A stretch of DNA of 64,000 bases from Globomyces pollinis-pini (Eukaryota > Chytridiomycota > Chytridiomycetes > Rhizophydiales > Globomycetaceae): NCBI GenBank assembly GCA_025399215.1, contig MU621159.1, positions 1 to 64,000 on the forward strand. Direction: 5' to 3'. This document shows, piece by piece, positions 42,646 through 53,964 of the stretch; position 1 is the stretch's first letter, and every line of letters begins with the position of its first letter. A program made the position numbers and the translations under genes. The notes below the pieces were generated by a model that saw only the letters and a list, made by a program, of their open reading frames with translations, did not search any database and was not told the DNA's origin.

Positions 42646-43215
42646 ATGTATTCTATCAAATCATTGGCTGTGATAGCTCTTCACTTTGGAATCGTACTTG
42701 GATCTCCTATACCAAAATCTGATGCAGCTGTAGGTCAAGCGTACAGCCTTGAACTTGATTCAAGTTATGATGATCTTTATGATCAAGAATTTGCTTTTGA
42801 TGAGAATGAAGGTGATCATGAAGATTATCTTTCAAGCGATCTCTTTGCCCCAGAGGAAGACGAGGACGAAGAATCTTTCTCTACTTATTTTGATGGGGAT
42901 GATGATAAGATTCACCATCTCTGATTGCTGAAGAAGATGAGGAAGAGTTTGATGAAATGAACAACTATGAGCTGAAGCGTACCAATCGCGCTCAACAACT
43001 TTTTCAGCTGGGACCAAACAAGCACATCCACAGCAAAGAAAGCCAAGAAGGAGAAAAAGAGACCAAAGAGAGTGGTAAAAAAACAAAAGAAACCTATTGT
43101 GGATACTGATGAAGAAGAAGAAGATGAAGATAACAATGTCGAGCATGATCACCCACCTGTTGAACCTGATGATGAAGATGAAGGTTTCTTGCGACCCTCT
43201 TACGATGAACAGTAA
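42646..43215 (+). pseudogene. Frame-disrupted paralogue of the Lys-rich secreted protein
   Basis: Begins MYSIKSLAVIALHFGIVLGS, nearly the same signal peptide as its upstream neighbour, followed by YDDLYDQEF and an acidic region. In frame 1, three TGA stops fall between about 42922 and 42975. Over this stretch another frame is coding-like (SPSLIAEEDEEEFDE, NNYELK). Frame 1 becomes coding-like again afterwards (KKAKKEKKRPKRVVKKQKK, PIVDTDEEEEDEDN) and ends at a TAA in the original frame. Two compensating indels explain this. I found no GT-AG intron that repairs it. Sequencing error is the alternative. Confidence 0.7.
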
Positions 43216-43348
43216 AGAATATTGTTTTCCAATATATTTTTTTACTTTATATTGTTTTATACTCTGAGTTGTATATCCTAAAATTCGTCGATATTAAGAT
43301 GATTTATTTTCAAATGAGTCAAACAAAAAGGAAAACGAAAGTGAACAT

Positions 43349-45209
43349 TTATTGCTCAGTATTGTCTGGAATAGGCACATACTTTTGATAGTATGAACGT
43401 CGAATAAACCAAAGTCCAATAAGCACGACCACAGCTGCTGCAACTCCAATCATAAATGGATTCACAATAACATTATCAGATACATCCGACGATAAAATAG
43501 GACAAGTCAAATCAACTACCAATGGAGTGAAAGGAGGGGTGTCGGATGGAATTAACTCTACCAAAGATGTATTCAAAGATTCATGTCTTTGTACAGCACA
43601 ATGAGTTAAATTGTGTTTAAACTTGATATCATCCTTTTGTTTCACCAACAAACATGAAGGAAAATATTCAATAGCTGGGTAATATTCAATAAAGTGGAAA
43701 CACATTTCTTCTTCGGATGATAATCCTATAAAATATGTTTAGAAAACCATCAATTTACCTCCATATACATAATCATCATTTTCAGTGTTATCCCAAGTAC
43801 AGTTTGTAATGAATCGATCACCAGGTAAAAGTTTTGGTTGATGCTTAGTTCCATAAAGATACATTTGAAAGTCAAAATCAAAATATTCCATATTTGGGAA
43901 TGATTCAAGTTCAGTATCCCCTCGGATATGTCTAGTACCTCCAGCAACTCCACGTTTATGCATATGAAGTTGACTGGCCAGTAAATTGATACCATCTTCT
44001 GGAATAGCGCCAACTCGAGAGGTACACTTCGTTCCACATTCGGATATTAAAGTTGTTTTTTGTTGTGGTGGTAGTGCAATATCTGATGGACTAACCCCCA
44101 AAGTCCACATTCCAACATCGATAGGTCGAAGTTGATCAGTAATAGACATTCGGAACCCTGAACCTGGATCAACAGTTCCTCCAACCTTGCTTGGATTGTT
44201 ATAATGAGATTCAATAACCATGTACTTGAGGTCTTCAGTACCTAATGGTTTGCCCATATTAGTTGGGTAAACCCTTGATTGGCCACCTTTAGCCCAAGCC
44301 AGATAAATACGATCAGCACCTATACATTATTTTTACCAAGAAATTTACATGTTAATTTAAAATTGGTGATATCAGGTTCTCCCTTTTCTCGGTAATAGTT
44401 ACAAAAGACTCCACCATGTTTAAATTCTGGTGGAGGTTTTGTGCAAATATAGCCAACAGAATGATGAAGAAAATCTGATCCGATAATAATATCTTCCTTG
44501 ACAATATGATGCTTCTTTCCGTTAAGGATTTTGGATAGATCAAAGAAGGAATAGCAATAAGAAGTCTTTTCAGGTTGAATCTCAACAGATGGAGAGATTA
44601 AATCTAAAGTCTTGATGTTCTCGGTTGAAGGAAGAACCATATCTTTAAAGTATTCCCCAGTAAAGTCGACCATCTGTTGACCACGATGAGCATCCAAATG
44701 TTTTCGGAACGCATTTGAAGTTCCATAAGCAAAAATCATCCAAATTGGCTTTTCAACATTTAAACCTTCACATACAACTGTTCGGAAGGTGTATGCAGTG
44801 TACTCATCAGTTTGGTAAGAAGAAAGTAACTTAGATTGTTGAACATCTTTTGTGGATGGATAAGTATAAGTTTCTGCAAACATTTCTTGTAAGATAAATT
44901 CGTTCTTTGCATTTTGTCTACCAACAAAGATATTAGCACCCTAGATGTTTAGATAAACTATCCATGAACCTTCATTCCACCAGCATCAGAAGTACCTATA
45001 GCAACCCAACCAGCACCATTTCGAGATGCCACTCCAAATTCAATTTCTTTGTTATTGTTAGTTAATTTCCAAAACAAGTCAATAGTCTTCTCATTTTGAA
45101 ATTGAAGTGATTGATAGTTAGTGAACAATGAAGTATCAAATGGAATCCAGTCTTGATCTACATTTTTAACTAGTCCAGCGACAATGGTTATCAAGTAAAT
45201 AATAAGCAT
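43349..45209 (-). CDS. DBH-like copper type II monooxygenase (DOMON + Cu2 domains)
   Basis: Four exons, introns about 29-33 nt. Order: signal peptide, DOMON domain (IDLFWKLTNNNKEIEFGV, GAGWVAIGTSDAGGM, IWMIFAYGTSNAF), Cu2 monooxygenase N-domain with IGSDFLHHSVGYIC (CuA His pair) and VIESHYNNP, C-domain with LLASQLHMHKRG (CuB His-x-His) and GLSSEEEMCFHF (Met ligand), a membrane helix (MIGVAAAVVVLIGLWF) and a short tail ending PIPDNTEQ. The layout is that of MOXD1/dopamine beta-hydroxylase relatives, which hydroxylate small molecules with ascorbate, copper and oxygen. The substrate is unknown. TATAAAA lies about 42 bp before the ATG. Confidence 0.9.
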
Positions 45210-45583
45210 TTTTTCTTTCTTTGATCTGGAGTTTAATGGTTGGTTTTTATATGGTCAAAACGGCCGTAGAAATCCGGGCCGATTGAATATTTTAAAAGCA
45301 ATCAAGCACTACTTCATTAGAGTGATGGTATAGTTAAATTAGTAGTCTAACAAACTAAATCAGACTCAAGATGGTAGTGATTATCATTGTTAGTAAATCA
45401 GACTCAAAATGGTAGTGATTATCATTGTTCATTAGAAAAGAAATCCATAAAATTAGGGAATAGAAATAATATTGAAAAACTATACAATGCATTGGATTGA
45501 ATTTCATTATGATGTTTATAATTGGCACTCAACTTCACTATCATCCTGCTATTTTTTTTTTTTTTTTAATTTAAGGTTTTTGA
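45210..45583. other. Divergent intergenic with tandem 38-bp repeat and poly-T
   Basis: Between the monooxygenase (minus) and RIO1 (plus). A 38-bp unit occurs twice in a row (45357-45394 and 45395-45432, core ATGGTAGTGATTATCATTGT). An uninterrupted T run lies at about 45552-45567, just before the RIO1 ATG. Confidence 0.7.
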
Positions 45584-47567
45584 ATGCAAGTCGTTGAAGG
45601 TCAATTCTCGGATGTTGAAAGTGACATTGAAAACAATAACGAAGCAATAAATTTAAATAATCACAATGATTCTTCTAAAGAGAATTCAGAAGAGCAAGTG
45701 GAAGTCGAATTCTGGGATGAAGAATATGATTCGGAATTGGAGTATGAATTACAATCAGAAAAGGTTACTATGGATATTGAAGAATGGGATGCTTGTAATG
45801 GAGGTGCTCTGATTTGTATACTAATAGACTTGTAGACTTTACAAAAAAATATAACAGAATGCGTTCTCAACTATCAACTTTAAGTCAATCACAAGTAACT
45901 AACGATACAAAACAAGTCAAAGGACAAATATTAAATTATATCAAACAGCGTCAAACTTCAAATGTACCAAAGCTGGTAAAAGTGGATGTTGCAAATAAAA
46001 ACACTGTTGAGACAGCTACCACAAAAGATGATCAGATTAATGAATTGACTGTCAAATTTTCTAGCAGAATTAAATTAAGTAAGATGTGTGATAGTTAAAC
46101 ATTAGATGAACCAATTGAATTTTTTGCCAACCAAGCAGGGCACAGTAAGAAAGCAGACGATGGGTAAGTTGTAAGTTTACCTTAACCTGTTAGAAAGTAT
46201 TTAGTAAAAGATAAGGCGGACAGAGCTACAGTTGAACAGGTCTTGGATCCTAGAACCAGAATGATTCTGTTCAAATTGATCAATAGAGGCGTTATTTATG
46301 AAGTGAACGGTTGTATCAGTACTGGTAAAGAAGCCAATGTCTATCACGCATTGACCCCTGAAAACGATCATTTAGCAATCAAAATATACAAAACATCGAT
46401 CCTGGTTTTTAAAGATAGGGATAGATACGTTTCCGGTGAATATCGATTCCGTCATGGATATTCCAAATCGAATCCAAGAAAAATGGTTCAAACATGGGCA
46501 GAAAAGGAAATGCGAAATTTAAAACGATTACAAGCGTGTGGAATACCTTGTCCTGACCCAGTAGTATTAAGACTTCATGTTTTGGTGATGACTCTAATCG
46601 GTGATAAGGCAGGTTGGGCAGCACCAAGACTGAAGGATGCTGTTATTCGAAAAGAAGAGACTTTTCAAAAGATCTATCGACAACTTTGCAAAATTTTATG
46701 GGTCTTGTACAATCGCTGTAAACTTGTGCATGCTGATTTCAGTGAATACAATCTCTTGTAAGCTTTTCCTTTTTAACAAGTAGATATCAGAAAGGAGTTA
46801 TTTATGTTATCGATGTTTCACAGTCAGTTGAACATGATCATCCACATGCTCTAGAATTCTTACGAAAGGACGTATCTAATGTCATTGACTACCTTCGAAA
46901 AAAGTTGACTGGTCAAATTATGACAGTTCGAGAATTATTTGATTTTGTTGTCACTGACTATTCCATTATTGAGCCAAAAGTTAAGGAATTTCCTGGATTT
47001 GAAGAAACAATGACTGAAGATCAAATATTAGATATGTATTTGGATAATGTAATTTTACTTTCTATTCATAGCTAGGTTCACAAAGAGATTGATGAAAGAC
47101 CAACTAATTATTTGGAAAATTCAACAATTCAATCAAATGAACAGGTGTTCAAGAATGTTTATATACCCAGAACTTTGGAAGAGATTATTGACCATGAAGC
47201 CGATATAGAAAAAGCCAGAAAAGGGATTGAAAACGATGTAATCTCATTTGTTTAATTATATCAGCTCGTTTATGAAAGTGTTACAGGATTAAGTTTACAA
47301 GATGCAATCAAACCAACAGAAAATGGTGATGGCAGGCAACCAAGTGAATTATCATCAGATCAAGAAGTAGATGAGGATGGTAGTGATCATTCTGATTCTG
47401 AATCCTCTGATGAAGATAAATTTTCCAAGACCTCCAATTTAAAAAAGCATGAAGATAAAGAATCCAAAAAAGAAAGAAAACAACTGGTTAAAGAACAGAA
47501 AAAGGCCAAACGACAAACAAAGATGCCTAAATCGTTAAAGAAAAGGAAAACAAAAAGTAAAAAGTAA
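45584..47567 (+). CDS. RIO1: RIO1 atypical protein kinase
   Basis: RIO1 acts in the last cytoplasmic steps of 40S ribosome maturation. A multi-exon gene: an acidic N-terminus, [10 protein letters not shown] (after a 32-nt intron), then the RIO core with [11 protein letters not shown] (ATP loop), [19 protein letters not shown] (family signature), [10 protein letters not shown] (catalytic Asp and metal-binding Asn), [20 protein letters not shown] (the metal-binding DFG-equivalent Asp) and DVSNVIDYL. The C-terminus has acidic Ser-rich and Lys-rich stretches as in fungal Rio1. All key residues are present. Introns are about 24-35 nt. Confidence 0.93.
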
Positions 47568-47803
47568 ATTAGATCAAGTTTTTCAAAGTTTTCTTACTTT
47601 TGTATGAATAAAGAATCTATTTACTAACATTATATCTCAATACAACACATTTGAATAATATTAAACGACCTGGTGAGTTCCCCAAAAGACCCTGTTTGCT
47701 TTCTATGGCTTTCTTGCTTTTGATGCTTTTGCGCTTATTTTTCACGGATGGTCACACAAAACCCACACATAAAAAGGGAGAAATAGTTAACTAATATCCA
47801 AAA

Positions 47804-48424
47804 ATGGTATTTCAAGTTTACTTTGGAGACGAGAAAAAATCAGACGAAACTCTAAGAGAATCCGAACAATCAACTTCAAGACGGTCTTCAAAGTCTCATA
47901 AAAAACCAAGAGAGAAACGTTGTAGAACCGACAGTAGTCAATGTGAAATCGATCCAACAAAGTCTCAACATGTGCAAATTAATATGGACGAACTTAAAGT
48001 ATTGGCAGCAATAATTTTGAACAAATTTAAACTCATCACTGACAACTATCTAAATAACCAAGAATCCTCTCCTGTGGTTACTGAAGATCAACCATTAAGC
48101 ATGTCATTAGTGATTGCATGTGTAACCAATCTTGGTTTATGTTTGTTTGGTGCTCTCAAATACCTACACAGACATCAAGACGAAATTGAAGCTAAAGCGG
48201 AACAATTTGAAGCTAAAATGGAAAAGCTCATAGAATCAAGTGCAGATGCCTTTGAAAACTTGGTTGAAAAGACTTTCGAAAACCGAAATGTTGTTGAAAT
48301 GCCTCATAATATGGATTCACTTTCTGAAGTGTCCAATGAAGAAGAAGATCATGAACCAAACCTTGTTCATTTTTCTATCAATTACAACAAGAATGGTGAA
48401 TTCTTGAAAGTACAACTTGAATAA
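47804..48424 (+). CDS. Unrecognised protein with one membrane helix and coiled coil
   Basis: 206 residues, one exon. A basic Ser/Arg/Lys N-terminal region (about 20-45) is followed by one hydrophobic segment (about 102-120, MSLVIACVTNLGLCLFGAL), then a charged coiled coil (DEIEAKAEQFEAKMEKLIES) and an acidic tail. No signal peptide. Probably a tail-exposed single-pass organelle or plasma-membrane protein. It converges on the MscL array. Family not recognised. Confidence 0.6.
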   Translation: MVFQVYFGDEKKSDETLRESEQSTSRRSSKSHKKPREKRCRTDSSQCEIDPTKSQHVQINMDELKVLAAIILNKFKLITDNYLNNQESSPVVTEDQPLSMSLVIACVTNLGLCLFGALKYLHRHQDEIEAKAEQFEAKMEKLIESSADAFENLVEKTFENRNVVEMPHNMDSLSEVSNEEEDHEPNLVHFSINYNKNGEFLKVQLE

Positions 48425-48559
48425 GTGATTTTCACAACCCCACAACAACAATAGTACCTCATATAATTCAACTTGAACAATTTATATTTAGTTGTGGTGT
48501 TTCGTTATACTTTTGGAATATAAAATCCTTTACTCTAATATTTGTACAAATTGATTTTA

Positions 48560-49445
48560 TTAACTTTTTAATGGTTCCAATTTACGACCTTCATTTGAGT
48601 TTTCAAGTTCCGATTTGCCTTTCGTGTCTCGTTTTGACACTACTTTACTCTTCTGATCTACCTGTAGAAAACCTGTATCTGAAGTACAGTTTGGACACTT
48701 TTTGGCTATAATTGGTATCTCTAATAAGCAAAATGGACATGGTTTGCATTCAGGTTTTGACTCTTCAGTTTCGCCTTGATCATTCATAAAGACAGCTACA
48801 TAACCTACCAACGTTAGACTATTCTTGAGGAAACAAACCTTTTATGATGATATACAATACCAACGCGATAAATAAAAAGTTGATGATAGTTTGGAAAAAT
48901 GTTCCATAGTTAAATGTAATTGCACCAGCAGTTTCCGCTAAATTGAATTAAAGTCTTCTTAGATACCTAGACTAACTGTAGTATAGTCTCTCGAACTACA
49001 TGGATTTTCGTCTGGACATTTTAATACTGCAAAATTTCCACTCAACGATGTACCTATTATCAGTCCGATAATTGGTGTCAATAAATCATTAACGACAGAA
49101 TCTATTATACTTCCAAATGCACCACCTATTATTATTCCCACCTAATTGTTAGGTTTCTTAAATTGTATTTCATACTGCTAATTCTATTGTATTTCCACTT
49201 GCAATGAATTTTTGAAAGTCTTCAAATATATTGAAAGGTTTAGATTCCTCTTTTTTGCCTTCTTTCTCATCATTTTCAAGTATTGTACCCGCTTCGATAT
49301 CTTTATTGGGTAAAGTTTCAATTCCAACTTTGGATGGTTTATTCATTCGAAAACATGAGAACCATTTGTTGGCTGACTTTGGTTTTTTTTCTACTGTAGA
49401 CTTCTTTATCAAGTTTATCTCTTCAATTGATGGTTGTTTTTTCAT
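48560..49445 (-). CDS. mscL: MscL-type mechanosensitive channel, copy 1
   Basis: Four exons. A Lys-rich N-terminal extension of about 70 residues leads to the MscL domain: [17 protein letters not shown], then [20 protein letters not shown] (pore helix TM1), an extracellular loop with [27 protein letters not shown] (TM2) and a cytoplasmic zinc ribbon [18 protein letters not shown]. MscL opens under membrane tension to release solutes during hypo-osmotic shock. The three introns fall at the same positions as in copies 2-4: phase 0 after ELA, phase 1 before GAIT and phase 1 after TM2. The last donor is GTTTGT. Confidence 0.9.
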
Positions 49446-49544
49446 CCTTTAGTCTAAAAAAAGATTGGACGCGTTTTGATTGGTGATAAGAAAATTTAAA
49501 CTCATTATTTTCTTCATTTCATAGTGAATTTCTCTAAGTTAAAT

Positions 49545-50881
49545 TTATTTCAATTCTTTTAAGGGTTCTAAAGATGTCTTTTTCTTCAAAGGTATTAATG
49601 TTAAACCGTCCAAAAAATTCGGCTTTCGGATATCTGAGAGACTACTGGAGCTTGTTTGATTAGCCATTTCATTCGTAGATGCATCTTTGCTTATCTTTTC
49701 ATTGTTTTCAGCAGGAAGTTCAGTTTTTGTCGATATCATTCCAGGTTGGTTTGCAGATTCAGTGTAACTCATGTAAGTTTTAATTGGAGGGAGTTCTGCA
49801 TTTCTATTTTCGACTCTAGATGTCTCCACATTCTTTTTTACAATATTTTGATCTGCAAATGGATCTGGGTTTTCATTTGCCTTATTTTGATCACTTTCCG
49901 ATATATTCTCTTCAGATTTTCCGAAAACGAATACAAGACCATTACTATCATTCCGGGTAGGCTTATTCTCTTCCAATGATTTAGTTTCATTGCTGGAATC
50001 GGTGGGATTTTTAAGATTGGTGTTGCAATAAGGGCATACAATAGTTTTTGAGGCTATCCTTGATGTACAGTAATCACAAAAAAAACTTTCCTGTTCAATA
50101 TTTACTTCTTTCACTTCTTTCTTGAATACGGATGTATATGCTGGGAAAATGAGCAAACGAATAAACCTTACCACGAACAAGTACATACATGATTATTGCG
50201 ATAATTATAAAATTGAATAATGTATGAAAAAAGCTTCCATAGTTTAAAGTGATAGCTCCAGCATCATGTGCTATAGATTAGTGACCATAATTGAGTACCA
50301 TTACTCAAAGTAATATAATCACTTCTTAAACATTCAGTTCTATGACCATCGCTATCAGTAGGACACTTTAACAAAAAGAAAGAGTTGTCCAAACTTTCTC
50401 CTACGATCAAACTAAGTATTGGTGCAAAGATGTCAAAAACCAACGACGCAACAATCTCACTAAAGGCTCCTCCAATAATGACTCCAATCTATTCCATAAA
50501 CTAATAGAAATTTACTGTTAAATCCACAACATTCCCACCACCAATAAAATTGATAAAATCGTCCAAGTAACTTTTCGTGACTAATGCTGCATCCCTAGAT
50601 GCTTCTTGTGCAGCTTGAGCAGCACTTATTCTGTATCCATCCGCACTCCCATACTGCCCCTCCGCAATTTGTCTATAATCCTCGTATTCATTCGGATTAT
50701 GTTTCTCTTCTTCAAATTGTTCATCAACATGATCTTTTGAAACACCATCAACCTCCAAAAACTGCTTTGGAAATTTATCATAGGAAGTGGAGTCGATAAT
50801 AAGGTTTCTATCCCCATATTCTACAAAATCATTCAACTCGGCGTATTTTTCTTCGGTGTAGTCATACTCTCCTCTAAACAT
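49545..50881 (-). CDS. mscL: MscL-type mechanosensitive channel, copy 2
   Basis: Four exons from the ATG at 50881. An acidic Tyr-rich N-terminal extension of about 100 residues ends in an amphipathic helix (AAQAAQEASRDAALV), then YLDDFINFIGGGNVVDLT, GVIIGGAFSEIVASLV, a loop with LLKCPTDSDG...EC, GAITLNYGSFFHTL and TM2. The long C-terminal exon (50186-49545) holds the zinc ribbon CDYCTSRIASKTIVCPYC followed by about 160 polar residues ending near PLKKKTSLEPLKELK. Introns match copies 1, 3 and 4. Only 99 bp separate it from copy 1. Confidence 0.9.
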
Positions 50882-50966
50882 AAAATTTTTACGTGTTTTT
50901 AAATGAGAAAATGTACAGATTAATAATATATTGGTATCACATAATTAAAAATATCTTCAACATCCC

Positions 50967-52492
50967 TCATAAGTGAAAGGATCGAGACCGTTTCCATTCC
51001 TTCAACTCTGCCAAAATATTTTTATCCAGCTTCGTATATGTTCTAAAGTCACTATTGCAAAATGAACAGACCACAGATTTTTCTGGAATCATCATTGTAC
51101 AATATTGACACTGTTTACAGTCTTGCGTATCTTCTGATGGGGTATCTTTGTAAAACACAGAAGTATAGCCTATATTATTAGCTTTAAACAAATACCTCGA
51201 ACAAGGATATATAAAATAATACTTATTACCAATAAATTACATATTTTTTCTACAAAACTTCCATAATTTAATGTGATTGCACCTTGTTCATTCGCTGATG
51301 TTAGTTTCAACGAACTACTCACCATTCTGATACGTATTAAAATCCGTAGAAAGGCATGGACTTAACTTCCCATCTGAATCTGTTGGACATTTTAAAAGCC
51401 AATAAGAACCATAAAGAGATTGATTACCAAGTAAGGCAAGAATTGGTGTGAGGATATCAAATACCAATGAATCAACTATTTGACTAAATGATCCACCCAA
51501 AATAACCGCAGCCTATAGTGTTAAGTTAATGTTGAATTTACTAGCAGATTCATGGTGTTTCCATTGCTGAGAAACTGTACGAAATCATCCAAAAGGGCTT
51601 TGGTTTGTCTAGCAGCAATAATAGCATCTTCCTGTGTATCTCGAAGTTTTTCTAGTTGTTTCTCTTGGTTCAAATGGTATTCGTCAGTGAATATATCAGA
51701 GACATTATCTGGTTGGTTTTTTTGTCGATATTGATTGAAAGATTGTAAAGTTTCAATTCTAGGGTTTTGTTCTTTTAACAGGTAATTGTCTTCCATGTTG
51801 GTGTCTTGATTGGGTATCTCGGTGATCAAAAATGGAGAGACATTATGTCCTTCTAAATAATTCATCATATCCTCGTTTTCTTTTATATCTGGTTCTGTAA
51901 AATGGCATTTGTTAATAGCAATTATGTTTGTGAATGGTTGATGAATCGTTTTCCTTTGAATGTCCATAATATTGGTTTCTGTTTGCGGTTGTATAACTGA
52001 CAGAACCTCTGTTTTTTGTTCATCGTTATCAATTTTGTCATCTTGAAATACAGTGATCTTTTCAGGAGGGATATATTTGGAAATTTGGTCAGTGTCTTTG
52101 GTTAATGCAACTGATTTTGGAATAGGTTCAGGCAGTTTCAACAACGGCGAGTTCAATTTCGCAGTTATCTTCAAGGATTGTGATGTTGTATCAATAGATG
52201 TAGGAGTGATTTTTGTCACGATAGCGAATGGAGGTGGTGTAAAGTTAACATTAGGAGGAATTCTAAATACTTCTATATTAGATGTTGAAAGATTGCTTTC
52301 GGGTCTTTTTAGTGGTTCAAGTCGCTTTGGGAATTGTCTTTGATTGGAAATAGGTGGAGATACAACACCAACAGGGTTTTCAACTGAATTATCAGACAGA
52401 AGTATATGAGGTATTGATGATTTTTGCTTAGATTGATTATTTCTACCCTGGTTTGTTGTATTATCATTGGTTATGTTAGTTTTCTCATCCAT
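50967..52492 (-). CDS. mscL: MscL-type mechanosensitive channel, copy 3 (long N-terminus)
   Basis: The longest extension: about 300 polar residues, Pro/Thr/Asn/Gln-rich and probably disordered, ending in a helix (DAIIAARQTKALLDDFVQFL). The TM1 region reads NGNTMNLLA then AVILGGSFSQIVDSLVFDIL, a more diverged pore than the other copies (NLLA for DLAV). The loop has LLKCPTDSDGKLSPC. GAITLNYGSFVEKICNLL and TM2 follow, then the zinc ribbon CQYCTMMIPEKSVVCSFC and a short tail. Three introns (29, 28 and 24 nt) lie at the shared positions. It is 85 bp from copy 2. Confidence 0.88.
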
Positions 52493-52767
52493 AATTTGTG
52501 TGTTACTTGAAGAATACGCGCTTTCAATACCAAATAAGAAAAGGGTTGAATAACGAAAAATAGATCATTTTTTGTTTTGTATGGTTTACAGAGCAGACAG
52601 TTAGATCCAGAGAGATACAAGATGTAGTATAATCTAAAGTACTGCTTACCTCAGTGCGCGCAGTTATTCTTCCAATCTACATTTAAATGTCGTAAAATCA
52701 ATAAGAATCAAAATTAAAATGAACTTTCGACAATTAAAATGCATTTTTGACACTGTTGATTTTATTC

Positions 52768-53862
52768 TTATTTAAGGTCTGAAAACATACTCGGTCTACG
52801 ACTGGCACCATGATCTTGTTTACCACTAAGAATCGAAAGGTTACCACTTTGCATCAGGTTGCCTAGCAAAGCAGCTTGTAATCGCAAATCTTTCTTTTTC
52901 TGTAAATTGTCATCGTCATCTGAATCATCATCGGTTTCCCTTTGCTGCTTGATTCTAGTAAATCTTTCTGCTGCAGATTCTTCTTCTAAATATGATTTAC
53001 AATGATGGCATCTTTTAGCTTCTACTAAAATATCCTTTGTACAAAATGGACAATCTCGTTTCTCTGGTTCAATCTCTTTGGGAGCCTCTTTGCCTTGAAA
53101 TAAAAGCATATATCCTAAAATCAGATCTTAAAACTTACCTCTAACTACAGCATACAACATTAATGCTATGATAAAAAAGTTAATAAGCGTTTGCAGAAAG
53201 TAGCCATAATTTAATGTGATTGCCCCACTATCTCTTGCTACATAGTTAAGTATATATGATCTAACCGATGGCTATGGTGTTAAAATCAGACCAAAAACAA
53301 TCCACTCCAATAGTTCCTCGTACGGTAGTTGAGTTGGGTAAATAAGGACAAGCCAAAACGAAAAATGACGATGATAATGTAGAACCAACTATTACTCCCA
53401 CAATGGGTGAGAATAAATCGCGTACAGCAGAACTGACGATGGAACTAAAACCACCACCAAGAATAATACCAATCTATTGAATTAAAAACAGAAATAAAAA
53501 GATACTGCCAAATCCACCGAATTTCCTTCTGAAATAAATTTCTTAAAATCATCCCAAACTGTTTTTCCAGCAATCATAGCTGCTTCAGCTGTTTCTAAAG
53601 CAGCTTCTTTTGAACTGAGTGTATACGGCGGTCCATCAAATTTTACCTGATCTTCTGAATATTTAACGAATTGTTCAAAAGTTTGCAATTGTTGATACGT
53701 TTCTTCAATATAACTTCTAAATTCTTCAAACTCTGCAGGTTTTTCAGTTACATAATCTTGCAATTCTTCAAATGAATTCCATCTCTTTACTGGAAATTCA
53801 GAAAAGTTTTGGAATTCTTTCAAGTCATCTTTGAAGTCTGTAAATTCCGATTTAGATTCCAT
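52768..53862 (-). CDS. mscL: MscL-type mechanosensitive channel, copy 4
   Basis: The start is the ATG at 53862. An N-terminal extension of about 100 residues with acidic/aromatic helices (FEEFRSYIEETYQQLQTFEQ) ends AALETAEAAMIAGKTVWDDF, followed by KKFISEGNSVDLA, GIILGGGFSSIVSSAV, a loop with ACPYLPN...DC, GAITLNYGYFLQTLINFF, TM2, zinc ribbon CPFCTKDILVEAKRCHHC and a charged tail. Intron positions match copies 1-3. Confidence 0.9.
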
Positions 53863-53964
53863 CAACAAAAATCGCGTTAAAGTTACTACTCAACTCATGT
53901 CATAACATGAAATAAAATTATTGATTGACTACAATCAAAAGATTAGTATACAAAAAACTGTTTA

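Noticed and set aside
45357..45432. CRISPR-like direct repeats
   Set aside because: Only two adjacent 38-bp copies with no spacers, in a eukaryotic intergenic region; a plain tandem duplication.
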